Assembly (NCBI GenBank): GCA_017305595.1
Contig: JAFKKL010000027.1
Coordinates: 1-32,555, forward strand
Length of the DNA: 32,555 nucleotides
Direction of reading: 5' to 3'
Source: Hyphomicrobiales bacterium
GTDB lineage: Bacteria; Pseudomonadota; Alphaproteobacteria; Rhizobiales; Xanthobacteraceae
The notes below the pieces were generated by a model that saw only the letters and a list, made by a program, of their open reading frames with translations, ran no database searches and was not told the origin of the DNA. Shown here piece after piece: positions 7,979 through 16,356 of the stretch (position 1 is the first letter of the stretch; every line of letters begins with the position of its first letter). The position numbers were made by a program, and so were the translations under genes.

Positions 7979-8731
7979 ATGCCCCTCGCCGATTTCCGCA
8001 GCCCCCGCCTGTTCGTCGACGCGCCGTTGTCCGCGGGCGCCCAAATCTCGCTGGAGCGCGGGCAAGCCAATTATCTCGGCAACGTGCTGCGGCTCGGCTC
8101 CGGCAGTTCCATCCTCGTCTTCAACGGCCGCGATGGCGAATGGCGCGCTGCGATCGCCAGCGGCAAGCGGCCGGATCGCCTCGACATCGTCGCGCGGACC
8201 CGGCCACAGGACAGCCTGCCCGATCTCGCTTACGTGTTCGCGCCGCTGAAACACGCGCGCCTCGACTATATGGTGCAGAAGGCGGTCGAAATGGGCGCCG
8301 CCTCACTGCAACCGGTATTGACGCAACACACGCAGGTCAGCCGCATCAACGGCGAGCGGATGCGCGCCAACGTCGTCGAAGCCGCCGAACAATGCGGCAT
8401 CCTCAGCATCGCGGCGGTGGAACAGCCGTTGGCACTGGATCGCTACCTCACCGGGCGCGATCCGCTGCGCCTGCTGGTGTTCTGCGACGAGGGCGCCGAA
8501 GTCGCCTCGCCGATTGCCGCGCTGGGCGGGATGCACAGCGGCGGCATCGACGTCCTGATCGGCCCCGAGGGCGGATTTGCCGAGACCGAACGCGCGGTGC
8601 TCCTGAAACAACCCAAGGTGCTGCGGCTGTCACTCGGGCCGCGTATCCTGCGCGCCGACACCGCCGCCGTAGCCGCACTGACGTTGGTTCAGGCAACGCT
8701 GGGGGACTGGTGCGCGCCCCCCAAGCCCTGA
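7979..8731 (+). CDS. rsmE: 16S rRNA (uracil-1498-N3)-methyltransferase
   Basis: RsmE methylates N3 of U1498 in 16S rRNA, using S-adenosylmethionine through a SPOUT trefoil-knot fold; it acts in the cytosol on assembled 30S subunits. The 250-residue product has the usual length and both knot motifs: VLIGPEGGF (residues 192-200) and LSLGPRILRADTAAVAAL (217-234). The N-terminal PUA-like part contains FRSPRLFVD and NYLGNVLRLGSG. DYMVQKAVEMG (97-106) is the family's conserved helix. The start is ATG 7979, with no strong Shine-Dalgarno sequence. Downstream on the same strand comes the TonB receptor with its own promoter, so rsmE is probably transcribed alone. Confidence 0.95.
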   Translation: MPLADFRSPRLFVDAPLSAGAQISLERGQANYLGNVLRLGSGSSILVFNGRDGEWRAAIASGKRPDRLDIVARTRPQDSLPDLAYVFAPLKHARLDYMVQKAVEMGAASLQPVLTQHTQVSRINGERMRANVVEAAEQCGILSIAAVEQPLALDRYLTGRDPLRLLVFCDEGAEVASPIAALGGMHSGGIDVLIGPEGGFAETERAVLLKQPKVLRLSLGPRILRADTAAVAALTLVQATLGDWCAPPKP

Positions 8732-8851
8732 CGGCGGCCAGCCTCGCACCTCTCCGGCCCACCGATATCCGTAAGTTCCCGCCAGACAGGCGGGCATCAC
8801 CCTTCACCTCCGCCTGCGACAATATCTACCGTCCATAAGTTCCATTTCTTC

Positions 8852-8881
8852 TTGCAAGTGACTTGCATCTGCATCTTTAAT
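8852..8881 (+). promoter_or_regulatory. Likely promoter of the TonB receptor gene
   Basis: TTGCAA (8852-8857) and TTTAAT (8876-8881) are separated by 18 bases and would serve as -35 and -10 elements. Transcription would then start near 8888, leaving a leader of about 24 bases. The -35 lies inside the first Fur-type operator and the start region inside the second, a layout that suits repression. Confidence 0.5.
8853..8867. promoter_or_regulatory. Fur-family-type operator 1 (perfect 7-1-7 palindrome)
   Basis: TGCAAGTGACTTGCA is a perfect inverted repeat of seven bases either side of one central base. The 7-1-7 geometry is classic for Fur-family metalloregulators, and TGCAA/TTGCA half-sites are reported for alphaproteobacterial Fur/Mur-type regulators. 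It overlaps the probable -35 element of the TonB receptor gene. Confidence 0.6.
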
Positions 8882-8886
8882 GCTTT

Positions 8887-8901
8887 TGCAAATTAGTTGC
8901 A
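8887..8901. promoter_or_regulatory. Fur-family-type operator 2 (7-1-7, one mismatch)
   Basis: TGCAAATTAGTTGCA repeats the TGCAA-N5-TTGCA pattern of operator 1, with a single mismatch in the arms. The two sites are 34 bases apart centre to centre, close to three helical turns. Its last base touches the Shine-Dalgarno sequence AGGAG (8901-8905), so a bound dimer would cover the start of transcription. Confidence 0.6.
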
Positions 8902-8911
8902 GGAGAACTTA

Positions 8912-11050
8912 ATGAAACGAGCGGTATGGGTCGCGGGACTGGCGTGTCTGGTCGGCGCGCCGGCCTCCGACGTCCGCGCCCAGGAGGAACTGCCGGAAAT
9001 CACCGTCAGGGCGCCGAAGCCGGCCAAGCGTCGGGCCCGCGTCGCGGTCCGCCCTCCCGCTCCCGCGCCGGCCCCGGCACTGCCTCTATCCGTCGCTCCG
9101 GAAGAGCCGCGTCCCGACGCGCCGCTCGCCTCCGAAAGCCGGCTGACCGCCGAACAGGTCCTCGGGCGCGGCGCGGCTTCTCTCGGCGACACCCTCGGCA
9201 CGACGCCCGGCGTCTCGGCGACATCGTTCTCACCGGTGGCGAGCCGCCCGGTGATCCGGGGTCTTGGCGGCTTCCGGGTGCGAACCCAGGAGAACGGCAT
9301 CGGCTCCGCCGACATGGCCAATCTCGGGGAAGACCATGCCGTGGTGATCGACCCATTGGCGGCACAGAGCGTCGAGGTCATTCGCGGCCCCGGCACGCTG
9401 CGCTATGGCTCGCAGGCGACCGGCGGCGTGGTCAGCGCCAGCAACAACCGCATTCCCACGGCAATCCCGAAAAACGGCGCGTCGTTCGAGGCGCGCGGCG
9501 GCCTCAACAGCGTCAGCAACAGCCGCGACGGCACCGTGCAACTCGATGCCGGCGGCGGCAACGTCGCGATCCATGCGGATGCCTACACCCGGAAGGCCGG
9601 CGATTATCGCATCCCCGGCGGCGTGCAGGCCAATTCCAGCTATCGCGCCGAGGGCCACGCGATCGGGGGCTCCTACGTCTTCGATCGCGGGTTCGTCGGC
9701 ATGTCGTTTCAGGACACGGCGATGACCTACTTCATCCCCGGCATCGATTCCGCGAGAGTGAAGAACCACATCGACCTGCGCCAGAAGAAATGGACAAGCC
9801 GTGGCGAATGGCGCGTCGGCGAGGGCGGCATCGACACGGTGCGCTACTGGCTCGGCTATACCGACTATCACCACAACGAGATCAACGGCGTCGACGCAAA
9901 CGCGCAGATCGGCTCGCGATTCAAGAACCGCGAATTCGAATCGCGGATCGAAGTCGCGCACCTGCCTTTCACCACAATGCTGGGCGAATTGCGCGGCTCG
10001 GCCGGCGTGCAATGGAGCCGGCGCGATCTGTCGGTCGCCGGCGCGACCGAATCCCTGCTCGCACCGGCGCAGAATACCAATCTCGCCGCCTTCGTGTTCG
10101 AGGAACTGCGGATGGCGCCGCGCCTGCGCGCGCAGGGTGCGCTGCGCATCGAACAGACCGAAACCAACGGCACCGGCGCGCAATTTCCCGCGAACTACCT
10201 GCCGCCGCCCGAACAGCCCACGGTGTTTCCGGTCGACCGCCGTTTCATGCCGGTCAGCGCCAGCGCCGGGCTGCTCTACGATCTGCCGCACGACATCGTC
10301 GCGCGCGTGACCGTCCAGCATGTCGAGCGCGCCCCCGATCCCATCGAGCTGTTCTACAAGGGGCCGCACGATACGCCGCGCACGTTCGAGATCGGCGATC
10401 CGACCATGACGCTGGAAAAGGCCAACACCCTCGAACTCGGTTTCAAGCGTGCGCGCGGCGATACCCGCTTCGAACTGTCGATCTATCACACACGCTATCA
10501 GAACTTCATCTTCAAGAATTTCACCGGCGTCCGCTGCAACGAGAGTTTCGCATCCTGCGGCACGCCAGGCGCGAGCTACGACCAGATCATCTATTCGCAG
10601 CGCGACGCCCGCTTCACCGGCGGCGAATTGCAGATCGAGCATGACGTCGCGCGCGTATGGAACGGCGTGTTTGGCGTCGAGGCGCAATACGACATCGTCC
10701 ACGCCACCTTCGCCGATGGCAGTTACGTGCCGAAGATTCCCCCGCAGCGGCTCGGCGGCGGCGTCTACTATCGCGACCCGAACTGGACCGCGCGCGTCAA
10801 CCTGCTGCACGCCTTCGCCCAGACTAACCTCGGTGCGTTCGAAACGCCGACGCCGGGCTTCAACCTGCTCAATGCCGAAATCAGTCACACCACGACATTG
10901 CCGAACGGCGACTGGCCGGTGACGCTCACCATCGGCTTCAAGGGCGAGAACCTGCTAGACGCCGACATCCGCTTCCACCAGTCCTACAAGAAGGACGAAG
11001 TGCTTCAGCCCGGTCGCAATATCCGCCTGTTCACCTCGATGAAGTTCTGA
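8912..11050 (+). CDS. TonB-dependent outer-membrane receptor (ZnuD-like, metal or metallophore uptake)
   Basis: A 712-residue outer-membrane gated channel. The signal peptide is MKRAVWVAGLACLVGAPASDVRAQ. EELPEITVRAP (residues 25-35) resembles a TonB box. A Lys/Arg then Pro/Ala-rich spacer (about 36-75) precedes the plug domain: VLGRGAASLGDTLGTTPGV, RPVIRGLGGFRVRTQENG and VEVIRGPGTLRYGSQATGGVV. The rest is a beta-barrel ending in aromatic Phe (TSMKF). The C-terminal GENLLDADIRFHQSYKKDEVLQPG resembles ZnuD-type receptors. I chose ATG 8912 over the in-frame 8897 because AGGAG (8901-8905) lies 6 bases before it and the signal peptide then starts cleanly. The promoter carries two Fur-type operators, so transport of a metal or metal complex is likely; which metal is not decided by the sequence. 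Confidence 0.9.
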   Translation: MKRAVWVAGLACLVGAPASDVRAQEELPEITVRAPKPAKRRARVAVRPPAPAPAPALPLSVAPEEPRPDAPLASESRLTAEQVLGRGAASLGDTLGTTPGVSATSFSPVASRPVIRGLGGFRVRTQENGIGSADMANLGEDHAVVIDPLAAQSVEVIRGPGTLRYGSQATGGVVSASNNRIPTAIPKNGASFEARGGLNSVSNSRDGTVQLDAGGGNVAIHADAYTRKAGDYRIPGGVQANSSYRAEGHAIGGSYVFDRGFVGMSFQDTAMTYFIPGIDSARVKNHIDLRQKKWTSRGEWRVGEGGIDTVRYWLGYTDYHHNEINGVDANAQIGSRFKNREFESRIEVAHLPFTTMLGELRGSAGVQWSRRDLSVAGATESLLAPAQNTNLAAFVFEELRMAPRLRAQGALRIEQTETNGTGAQFPANYLPPPEQPTVFPVDRRFMPVSASAGLLYDLPHDIVARVTVQHVERAPDPIELFYKGPHDTPRTFEIGDPTMTLEKANTLELGFKRARGDTRFELSIYHTRYQNFIFKNFTGVRCNESFASCGTPGASYDQIIYSQRDARFTGGELQIEHDVARVWNGVFGVEAQYDIVHATFADGSYVPKIPPQRLGGGVYYRDPNWTARVNLLHAFAQTNLGAFETPTPGFNLLNAEISHTTTLPNGDWPVTLTIGFKGENLLDADIRFHQSYKKDEVLQPGRNIRLFTSMKF

Positions 11051-11279
11051 TCGGCGGCGCTTGTCTTCGGCCGCCATCAACCTTTCCATCAAACGAGACA
11101 AGGAACGAGGTCGAAACTCATCCTCTGCCGTGCTAAGGGCTTCCCGCAGCGAATGCGCCGGGCGGCGGGGCGACCGCGCCAACTCCGTCGATATTCGATT
11201 AACTTCAATATGTTAGGCAATCGCGCGACGCCATCCGGAGAAGGCGCGTGAGGCCTCGACGATACCTTGGACGATCTCG

Positions 11280-12452
11280 ATGACCGACACCCAAGCCCCA
11301 GGGGCGACTGGAACCGCCGCCTGGGCGGCGGCCCTGCTGTCGTCATTCGCGCAGGCCGGCTACATCCGCGCCGAGCCGCCGATCCTGCAACCCGCCGAGC
11401 CGTTCCTCGATCTCTCCGGCGAAGGCATCCGCCGTAGCCTGTACCTGACCAGCGATCCGGGCGGCGAGGAACTGTGCCTGCGCCCCGACCTCACCATTCC
11501 GGTCGCCCGCGACTATCTCGCCTCCGCGCGCAGCGGCCAGCCCGCCGGGTTCTGTTATCTCGGCCCGGTGTTTCGCTATCGCGGCGGCAAGCCGAGCGAG
11601 TTCCTGCAGGCCGGCGTCGAGTCTTTCGGACGGCAGGACCGCGCCGCCGCCGACGCCGAGATGCTGGCGCTCGGCTGTGAGGCCACCGCCGCCTTCGGCG
11701 TCACCGACGTCGACATCAAGACCGGCGACGTCGCGCTGTTCATCGCGCTGATCGACGCGCTGAAGCTCTACCCGGTCTGGCGCCGCCGCCTGATCAAGGA
11801 TTTCAACCGCAAGGTCAGCCTCGCCAAGGATATCGAGCAACTGACGCTCGCAGCCAGCCCGACGCATAACGAATACGAAGGCGTGCTGGCGGCCCTCGCC
11901 GGCTCCGACCGCAAGGCCGCGCTGGCGCTGGTCACCGACCTGATGACGATTGCCGGCACCACCAATGTCGGCGGCCGCACCGTGGCCGAGATCGCCGACC
12001 GCTTCCTCGAGCAATCGACGCTCAAGGGCGGCGCGTTGCCGCGCGATGCCCTACAGACCATCAATCGCTTCCTCACCATCACCGGCACGCCCGACGAGGC
12101 GCTGCGCCAATTGCGCGCACTCAAAGCCGACGCCAGGCTCGACATAGATGCCGCGATCGACCAATTTGAAAGCCGCACGCAATTCATGAAGGCGCGCGGC
12201 ATCGACCTCGCCACGGTGCGCTTCGCAACCGCGTTCGGTCGCGGCGTCGATTACTACACCGGCTTCGAGTTCGAATTGCATCGCAAGGGCAACGGCGACG
12301 ATCCGCTGGTGGCGGGCGGACGCTACGACGGACTGCTCACCCAGCTCGGCGCGGCCGCGCCTATCCCCGCTGTCGGCTTCTCGATCTGGGTGGAAGCGCT
12401 GACACAACTCCGCCATCAGATCGCCGCAAGAATCCCTGGGGCTAATTCATGA
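11280..12452 (+). CDS. hisZ: ATP phosphoribosyltransferase regulatory subunit
   Basis: HisZ is a catalytically inactive paralogue of histidyl-tRNA synthetase that joins HisG to form the first enzyme of histidine synthesis and gives it histidine feedback. The 390-residue product has class II aminoacyl-tRNA synthetase-like blocks: [43 protein letters not shown], and [27 protein letters not shown], where a synthetase would have motif 2. [15 protein letters not shown] and [14 protein letters not shown] near the C-terminus are further shared features. There is no tRNA-anticodon-binding domain, as expected for HisZ. The start is ATG 11280. The stop overlaps the hisG start in ATGA. Confidence 0.95.
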   Translation: MTDTQAPGATGTAAWAAALLSSFAQAGYIRAEPPILQPAEPFLDLSGEGIRRSLYLTSDPGGEELCLRPDLTIPVARDYLASARSGQPAGFCYLGPVFRYRGGKPSEFLQAGVESFGRQDRAAADAEMLALGCEATAAFGVTDVDIKTGDVALFIALIDALKLYPVWRRRLIKDFNRKVSLAKDIEQLTLAASPTHNEYEGVLAALAGSDRKAALALVTDLMTIAGTTNVGGRTVAEIADRFLEQSTLKGGALPRDALQTINRFLTITGTPDEALRQLRALKADARLDIDAAIDQFESRTQFMKARGIDLATVRFATAFGRGVDYYTGFEFELHRKGNGDDPLVAGGRYDGLLTQLGAAAPIPAVGFSIWVEALTQLRHQIAARIPGANS

Positions 12453-13429
12453 CCACGCCGTTCGTTCTCGCGGTCCCCTCCAAGGGCCGCTTGCAGGAAA
12501 ATGCCGAGGCATTCTTCAGCCGCGCCGGTCTCACATTGTCGAAGCCTGGCGGCGCACGGGACTATCGCGGCACCATCGCCGGATTGGACAACGTCGAGAT
12601 AGCTTATCTCTCCGCGAGCGAGATCGCGTCGCAACTCGCGCGCGGCAGCGTGCATCTCGGCATCACCGGCGAAGACCTGATCCGCGAAAGTATCCTCGAT
12701 GCGGATCGTCGCGTTGCGCTGATCAATCCGCTCGGCTTCGGTTACGCCAACGTCGTCGTCGCGGTGCCGCAGGCGTGGATCGACGTTCGCACCATGGCCG
12801 ACCTCGACGACGTCACTACCGAATTTCGCGCGCAGCATAATCGGCGCATGCGGATCGCGACCAAGTACATCAACCTGACGCGCACGTTCTTCGCCGCGCA
12901 AGGCATCATCGATTATCGCATCGTCGAAAGCGCCGGCGCCACCGAAGGTGCGCCTGCGACCGGCACCGCCGAGATGATCGTCGACATCACCACCACCGGC
13001 GCGACGCTCGCCGCCAACGGACTGAAGGTGCTGGATGACGGCGTGATGCTGCGCAGCCAGGCCAATCTCGTCGCCTCGCGCAATGCCGACTGGTCGACCG
13101 ATGCACGCGAGACCGCGCGCGTCATCCTGGATCACATCGCCGCCCGCGCGCGCGCCAGCAAATACAAGGAAGTCCGCACCCGCTTCAAAGGCTGCAATGC
13201 CGAGCTTCTCGCGGAAGCGCACAACCGCTTCGGCGTGGTGTCGCCGTTCGGCGGGCCGACCTCGTCCGGCATGGTGACGCTGCACTGTCCGCCCGCGCAG
13301 ATCTACGCGCTCGGCAGCTTCCTGCGCGACCACGGCGCCGACACCGTTTCGGTGGCGTCGCTCGACTACGTGCTGGATCGCGAGAACCCGCTGTTCGCCA
13401 AACTGGCGGCCTTCCTTCCGCCCGCGTAA
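12449..13429 (+). CDS. hisG: ATP phosphoribosyltransferase, catalytic subunit, with C-terminal extension
   Basis: HisG condenses ATP with phosphoribosyl pyrophosphate in the first step of histidine synthesis. The catalytic region is clear: [18 protein letters not shown] at the N-terminus, [26 protein letters not shown] and the PRPP-binding-type stretch [21 protein letters not shown]. At 326 residues the protein is about 100 longer than the short HisG that normally partners HisZ. Residues from about 225 on ([17 protein letters not shown], then [19 protein letters not shown] and [18 protein letters not shown]) look like the HisG C-terminal regulatory domain of long-form enzymes. It starts four bases before the end of hisZ (ATGA), so the two are translationally coupled. 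No other histidine genes are in the window. Confidence 0.94.
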   Translation: MTTPFVLAVPSKGRLQENAEAFFSRAGLTLSKPGGARDYRGTIAGLDNVEIAYLSASEIASQLARGSVHLGITGEDLIRESILDADRRVALINPLGFGYANVVVAVPQAWIDVRTMADLDDVTTEFRAQHNRRMRIATKYINLTRTFFAAQGIIDYRIVESAGATEGAPATGTAEMIVDITTTGATLAANGLKVLDDGVMLRSQANLVASRNADWSTDARETARVILDHIAARARASKYKEVRTRFKGCNAELLAEAHNRFGVVSPFGGPTSSGMVTLHCPPAQIYALGSFLRDHGADTVSVASLDYVLDRENPLFAKLAAFLPPA

Positions 13430-13513
13430 TTTCACCGATAGGACTCATTGCCGAATTTATTCCTCGGCCTCATATTATTGAGTGGGGCAGGAAAACGGTG
13501 GCGGACACGATCA

Positions 13514-14551
13514 ATGGCGGAGGAGAATCTCATCACAGCTGAGGCTGCAGACGGCAATCTCCGTCGGCTGTCAATCGTTGTGCCGGTCTATAACGAGGCG
13601 TCCGGCCTCGCCTTGCTGCATGAGCGACTGAGCCGTCTTGCTACGGGGCTGCGTCAACGCTACGCGCTCGCCAGCGAAGTGATCTATGTCGACGACGGCA
13701 GCAAGGATGCAACCCTGTCGATCGCCCGCGATCTTCCCGCCGATACCATCGATGTGCAGGTAGTGTCACTGTCGCGCAACTTCGGCAAGGAAGCCGCCTT
13801 GATGGCGGGCCTCGATCATGGCGGAGACGGCGCCATCCTGTTCATGGACGGCGACGGCCAGCATCCGCCGGACCTCGTCGAGAAACTGGTCAGCCATTGG
13901 ATCGATGACGGCTATGACGTCGTCTACACCGCCAAGGCGCATCGAAATAACGAGTCCGCGTTACGACGCGTTGCGGTGCATGGCTTTTACGCGCTGATCA
14001 ACTGGGGCGCGCGCCAGAAAATCCCGGAAGACGCCGGCGATTTTCGCCTGCTGTCGCCGCGCGCGGCGAGCGCGCTGCGTCGCCTGCCCGAGCGCAACCG
14101 TTTCTTCAAGGGACTTGCGAGCTGGATCGGCTTCCGCCAGATCCGCGTCGATTACGAGCCGGCACCACGCGCACACGGCGTCACCAGTTTCAGCCCGGCG
14201 CGACTGCTCGGATTGTCGATCGAAGGGCTTACTTCATTTTCAGTTGCGCCATTGCGCTTCGCCAGTCTGTTGGGATTGCTGCTGGCGTTCGGTGCTTTCC
14301 TGTTCGGACTGTCGATCCTGTGGGAAACGTGGGTCAACGGCGAGAGCGTCCCCGGCTATACGTCGCTGATCGTCGGCCTGATGACCATCGGCGGCGTGCA
14401 ATTGATCATGATCGGCATCGTCGGCGAATACATCGGCAAAATCCTGTCCGAGTTGAAAGCGCGACCGATCTACTTCGTCGCCGAGCATGATATCAAGCGG
14501 ACACCGCCGCGCATCGAAGCCATGAGCGCTGAGCGGACAGGCTCTCAATGA
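13514..14551 (+). CDS. Family 2 glycosyltransferase, polyprenyl-phosphate type (GtrB/ArnC/FlmF-like)
   Basis: A 345-residue inner-membrane GT-A enzyme of the class that moves a sugar from a nucleotide onto undecaprenyl phosphate. Visible motifs are VVPVYNE (residues 22-28), YVDDGSKD (58-65), LSRNFGKEAALMAGLDH (86-102), FMDGDGQHPP (110-119) and RLLSPRAASALRRLPERNRFFKG (178-200). Two C-terminal membrane helices (about 244-272 and 280-308) end in IGIVGEYIGKILSELKARPIY, the usual ArnC/GtrB ending. An in-frame TTG at 13448 would add 22 residues, but MAEEN from ATG 13514 is the normal length. The stop overlaps the deacetylase gene start in ATGA. The sugar is unknown; the partner gene points to an N-acylated amino sugar. 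Confidence 0.9.
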   Translation: MAEENLITAEAADGNLRRLSIVVPVYNEASGLALLHERLSRLATGLRQRYALASEVIYVDDGSKDATLSIARDLPADTIDVQVVSLSRNFGKEAALMAGLDHGGDGAILFMDGDGQHPPDLVEKLVSHWIDDGYDVVYTAKAHRNNESALRRVAVHGFYALINWGARQKIPEDAGDFRLLSPRAASALRRLPERNRFFKGLASWIGFRQIRVDYEPAPRAHGVTSFSPARLLGLSIEGLTSFSVAPLRFASLLGLLLAFGAFLFGLSILWETWVNGESVPGYTSLIVGLMTIGGVQLIMIGIVGEYIGKILSELKARPIYFVAEHDIKRTPPRIEAMSAERTGSQ

Positions 14552-15390
14552 GCACCCCGTCGCCGCGTCGCATCTGGTTGTGCGCTGACGACTACGGCAT
14601 CAGCCCCGGCGTCAATCGCGGCATTCGTGATCTGATCGAACGAAGGCGCCTCAATGCGACGTCGGTGATGGTGGTGGGACCCGCCGTTGACCACGACGAG
14701 ATCACCACATTGCAAGCCGCAGCCGCAGCCAGTACGCATTGCGCGATCGGACTGCATGCGGTACTGACCGCGCCGTTTCACCCGCTAACCATGCATTTCA
14801 AGCCGCTTGCGGGCGGACAGTTTCTGCCGCTGTCGAAGTTGTTGCGCGTTAGCCTGCTACACCGCCTCGATGGCGAAATCATCCGCACCGAATTGAGCGC
14901 ACAGATCGCAAAGTTCATTGAGCTTTTCGGGCGCGCGCCGGATTATCTCGACGGCCATCAGCACGTGCAATTGTTTCCACAAATCTGCGACGCCTTTCTC
15001 GACGCAGCGAAAAGCGGCGCACCCGGCGCATGGGTTCGCCAATGCGGCCGCGCGCAACCGTTCCGGCACGGCCTCGGCGCACCCAAAGCCCTGTTGCTTG
15101 ATGGATTGAGCCGGCAATTCCGCCGCAAGGCCGCGCAGACCGGGCTTCCGTTCAATCCGGGTTTTGCCGGCGCTTATGACTTCACCGATGGTGGTGACTT
15201 CGGCGCGCTGATGCGCCAGTTTCTCGACAGCCTCCCCGACGGCGGCCTGATCATGTGCCATCCCGGATTTGTCGACGACACCTTGCGCGAACTCGATCCC
15301 CTCACCGACCAGCGCGAACGCGAATACGCCTATCTTACAAGCGATGACTTCCCGGCCCTGCTGGCCGCAACGCAGGCCGAACTGCGCTGA
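14548..15390 (+). CDS. YdjC/ChbG/HpnK-family carbohydrate deacetylase
   Basis: A 280-residue metal-dependent N-deacetylase of the YdjC superfamily. The metal site is visible: CADDYGISPGVN (residues 12-23, with the paired aspartates D14-D15), IGLH (67-70) and LDGHQHVQLFP (134-144, the two His ligands); GGLIMCHPGF lies near the C-terminus. The family includes ChbG (chitooligosaccharide), HpnK (hopanoid N-acetylglucosamine) and NaxD (undecaprenyl-phosphate N-acetylgalactosamine). There is no signal peptide, so it acts in the cytoplasm. The start overlaps the glycosyltransferase stop (ATGA), so the two proteins are made together. The most likely job, by inference, is to deacetylate the lipid-linked sugar made by that enzyme. 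No hopanoid genes are nearby. Confidence 0.9.
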   Translation: MSTPSPRRIWLCADDYGISPGVNRGIRDLIERRRLNATSVMVVGPAVDHDEITTLQAAAAASTHCAIGLHAVLTAPFHPLTMHFKPLAGGQFLPLSKLLRVSLLHRLDGEIIRTELSAQIAKFIELFGRAPDYLDGHQHVQLFPQICDAFLDAAKSGAPGAWVRQCGRAQPFRHGLGAPKALLLDGLSRQFRRKAAQTGLPFNPGFAGAYDFTDGGDFGALMRQFLDSLPDGGLIMCHPGFVDDTLRELDPLTDQREREYAYLTSDDFPALLAATQAELR

Positions 15391-15499
15391 CATTGCCGAA
15401 ATGTAATCCGTGACGCCGTGAACGAATTATTTTCGGCCGCTACTTATTGCGACACAAAGCGCGCCTACATCTTCTCCCGGTTCCGCATTGGAGAATGCC

Positions 15500-16288
15500 A
15501 TGACACCGCAAGAACGCCAGATGATCGACGACCTTTTCGACCGGCTGGCCCGTCTCGAGAATGCCCCGCGCGATCCGGAAGCCGAGACCCTGATTGCCCA
15601 GGCCTGGCAACGCGCGCCCAACGCATCCTATGCGCTGGTGCAAACCGTGCTGGTTCAGGACGAAGCGTTGAAGCAGGCGCATCAACGCATCGAAGCGCTG
15701 GAGGCACGCGGCACCCCCGAGCAAAAGCCGGCCGGAGGCTTCCTCGATTCCATGCGCGATAATTTGTTCGGACAAGGTCAGGGACGCGGATCGGTGCCTA
15801 ACGTTCCCCCGCCCGGCAACGCGCCTCCGAACCGGCCGGCGTGGAACACCGGACAGGTGCTCGGCCAAGGCGGCCCCGATTCATATCCGCCGCCACCGCA
15901 ACAGCAGCAACCGCAGGCGGCCGGCAGTGGTGGCGGGTCGTTTCTCGGAACGGCGGCAGCCGCGGCAGCCGGCGTTGTCGGAGGGTCGCTGTTGTTGAAC
16001 AGTTTCCGCTCGATGATGGGCGGCGGCCAGCACAGCTTCGGCGATGCATCGGCGCTCGGCAACAAGAGCGGCGGCAGCCCGTGGAGTTCCGATCAATCCG
16101 GCGGCAACCTCGCCCGCGATGCGGGCGTGAATGACATCGCCTCCGGCGGACGCGGCGGCGACAGCAGCCGGTTCGATCAGGCGCAAGCCGACGCCGATCA
16201 GGACCAGGATCAAGACCAGGACGACGAGGACGATTTCGCCGATAACGACGACGGGTATGACGGCGACGACGACAGCGATTTCGCGTAA
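15500..16288 (+). CDS. DUF2076 domain protein with acidic tail
   Basis: A 262-residue protein. Residues 1-75 are the helical DUF2076 start: MTPQERQMIDDLFDRLARLE, then AQAWQRAPNASYALVQTVLVQDEALKQAHQRIEALEA, which could form a coiled coil. The middle is low-complexity Pro/Gln/Gly (PPPPQQQQPQ) with a hydrophobic Ala/Gly/Val stretch (FLGTAAAAAAGVVGGSLLL) that may be a membrane segment. The tail is strongly acidic, beginning with repeated Asp-Gln (DQDQDQDQDDEDD). COG3416 names such proteins as periplasmic ligand-binding sensors, but there is no signal peptide and the function is not established. The start is ATG 15500, with GGAGA about 5 bases upstream. It converges on the L,D-transpeptidase gene. 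Confidence 0.85.
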   Translation: MTPQERQMIDDLFDRLARLENAPRDPEAETLIAQAWQRAPNASYALVQTVLVQDEALKQAHQRIEALEARGTPEQKPAGGFLDSMRDNLFGQGQGRGSVPNVPPPGNAPPNRPAWNTGQVLGQGGPDSYPPPPQQQQPQAAGSGGGSFLGTAAAAAAGVVGGSLLLNSFRSMMGGGQHSFGDASALGNKSGGSPWSSDQSGGNLARDAGVNDIASGGRGGDSSRFDQAQADADQDQDQDQDDEDDFADNDDGYDGDDDSDFA

Positions 16289-16309
16289 CGGCTACTACCT
16301 CTCAAACGG

Positions 16310-16336
16310 GAACGGCTGCTCGATGAGCGGCCGTTC
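16310..16336. terminator. Hairpin between convergent DUF2076 and L,D-transpeptidase genes
   Basis: GAACGGCTGCTC and GAGCGGCCGTTC form a 12-base-pair stem (one U-G pair) with a GAT loop. It lies between two convergent stop codons, so it could end transcription from both sides. There is no T-run, so confidence is limited. Confidence 0.45.
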
Positions 16337-16356
16337 TGCGTTCAAGGCTCAATCCG

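Noticed and set aside
11053-11075. GGCGGC...GCCGCC hairpin just after the TonB receptor stop
   Set aside because: Six base pairs with an eleven-base loop and no T-run; chance is likely in GC-rich DNA.
11051-11279. Possible attenuator or riboswitch before hisZ
   Set aside because: I found no histidine-rich leader peptide and no alternative hairpins; nothing supports a regulatory RNA.
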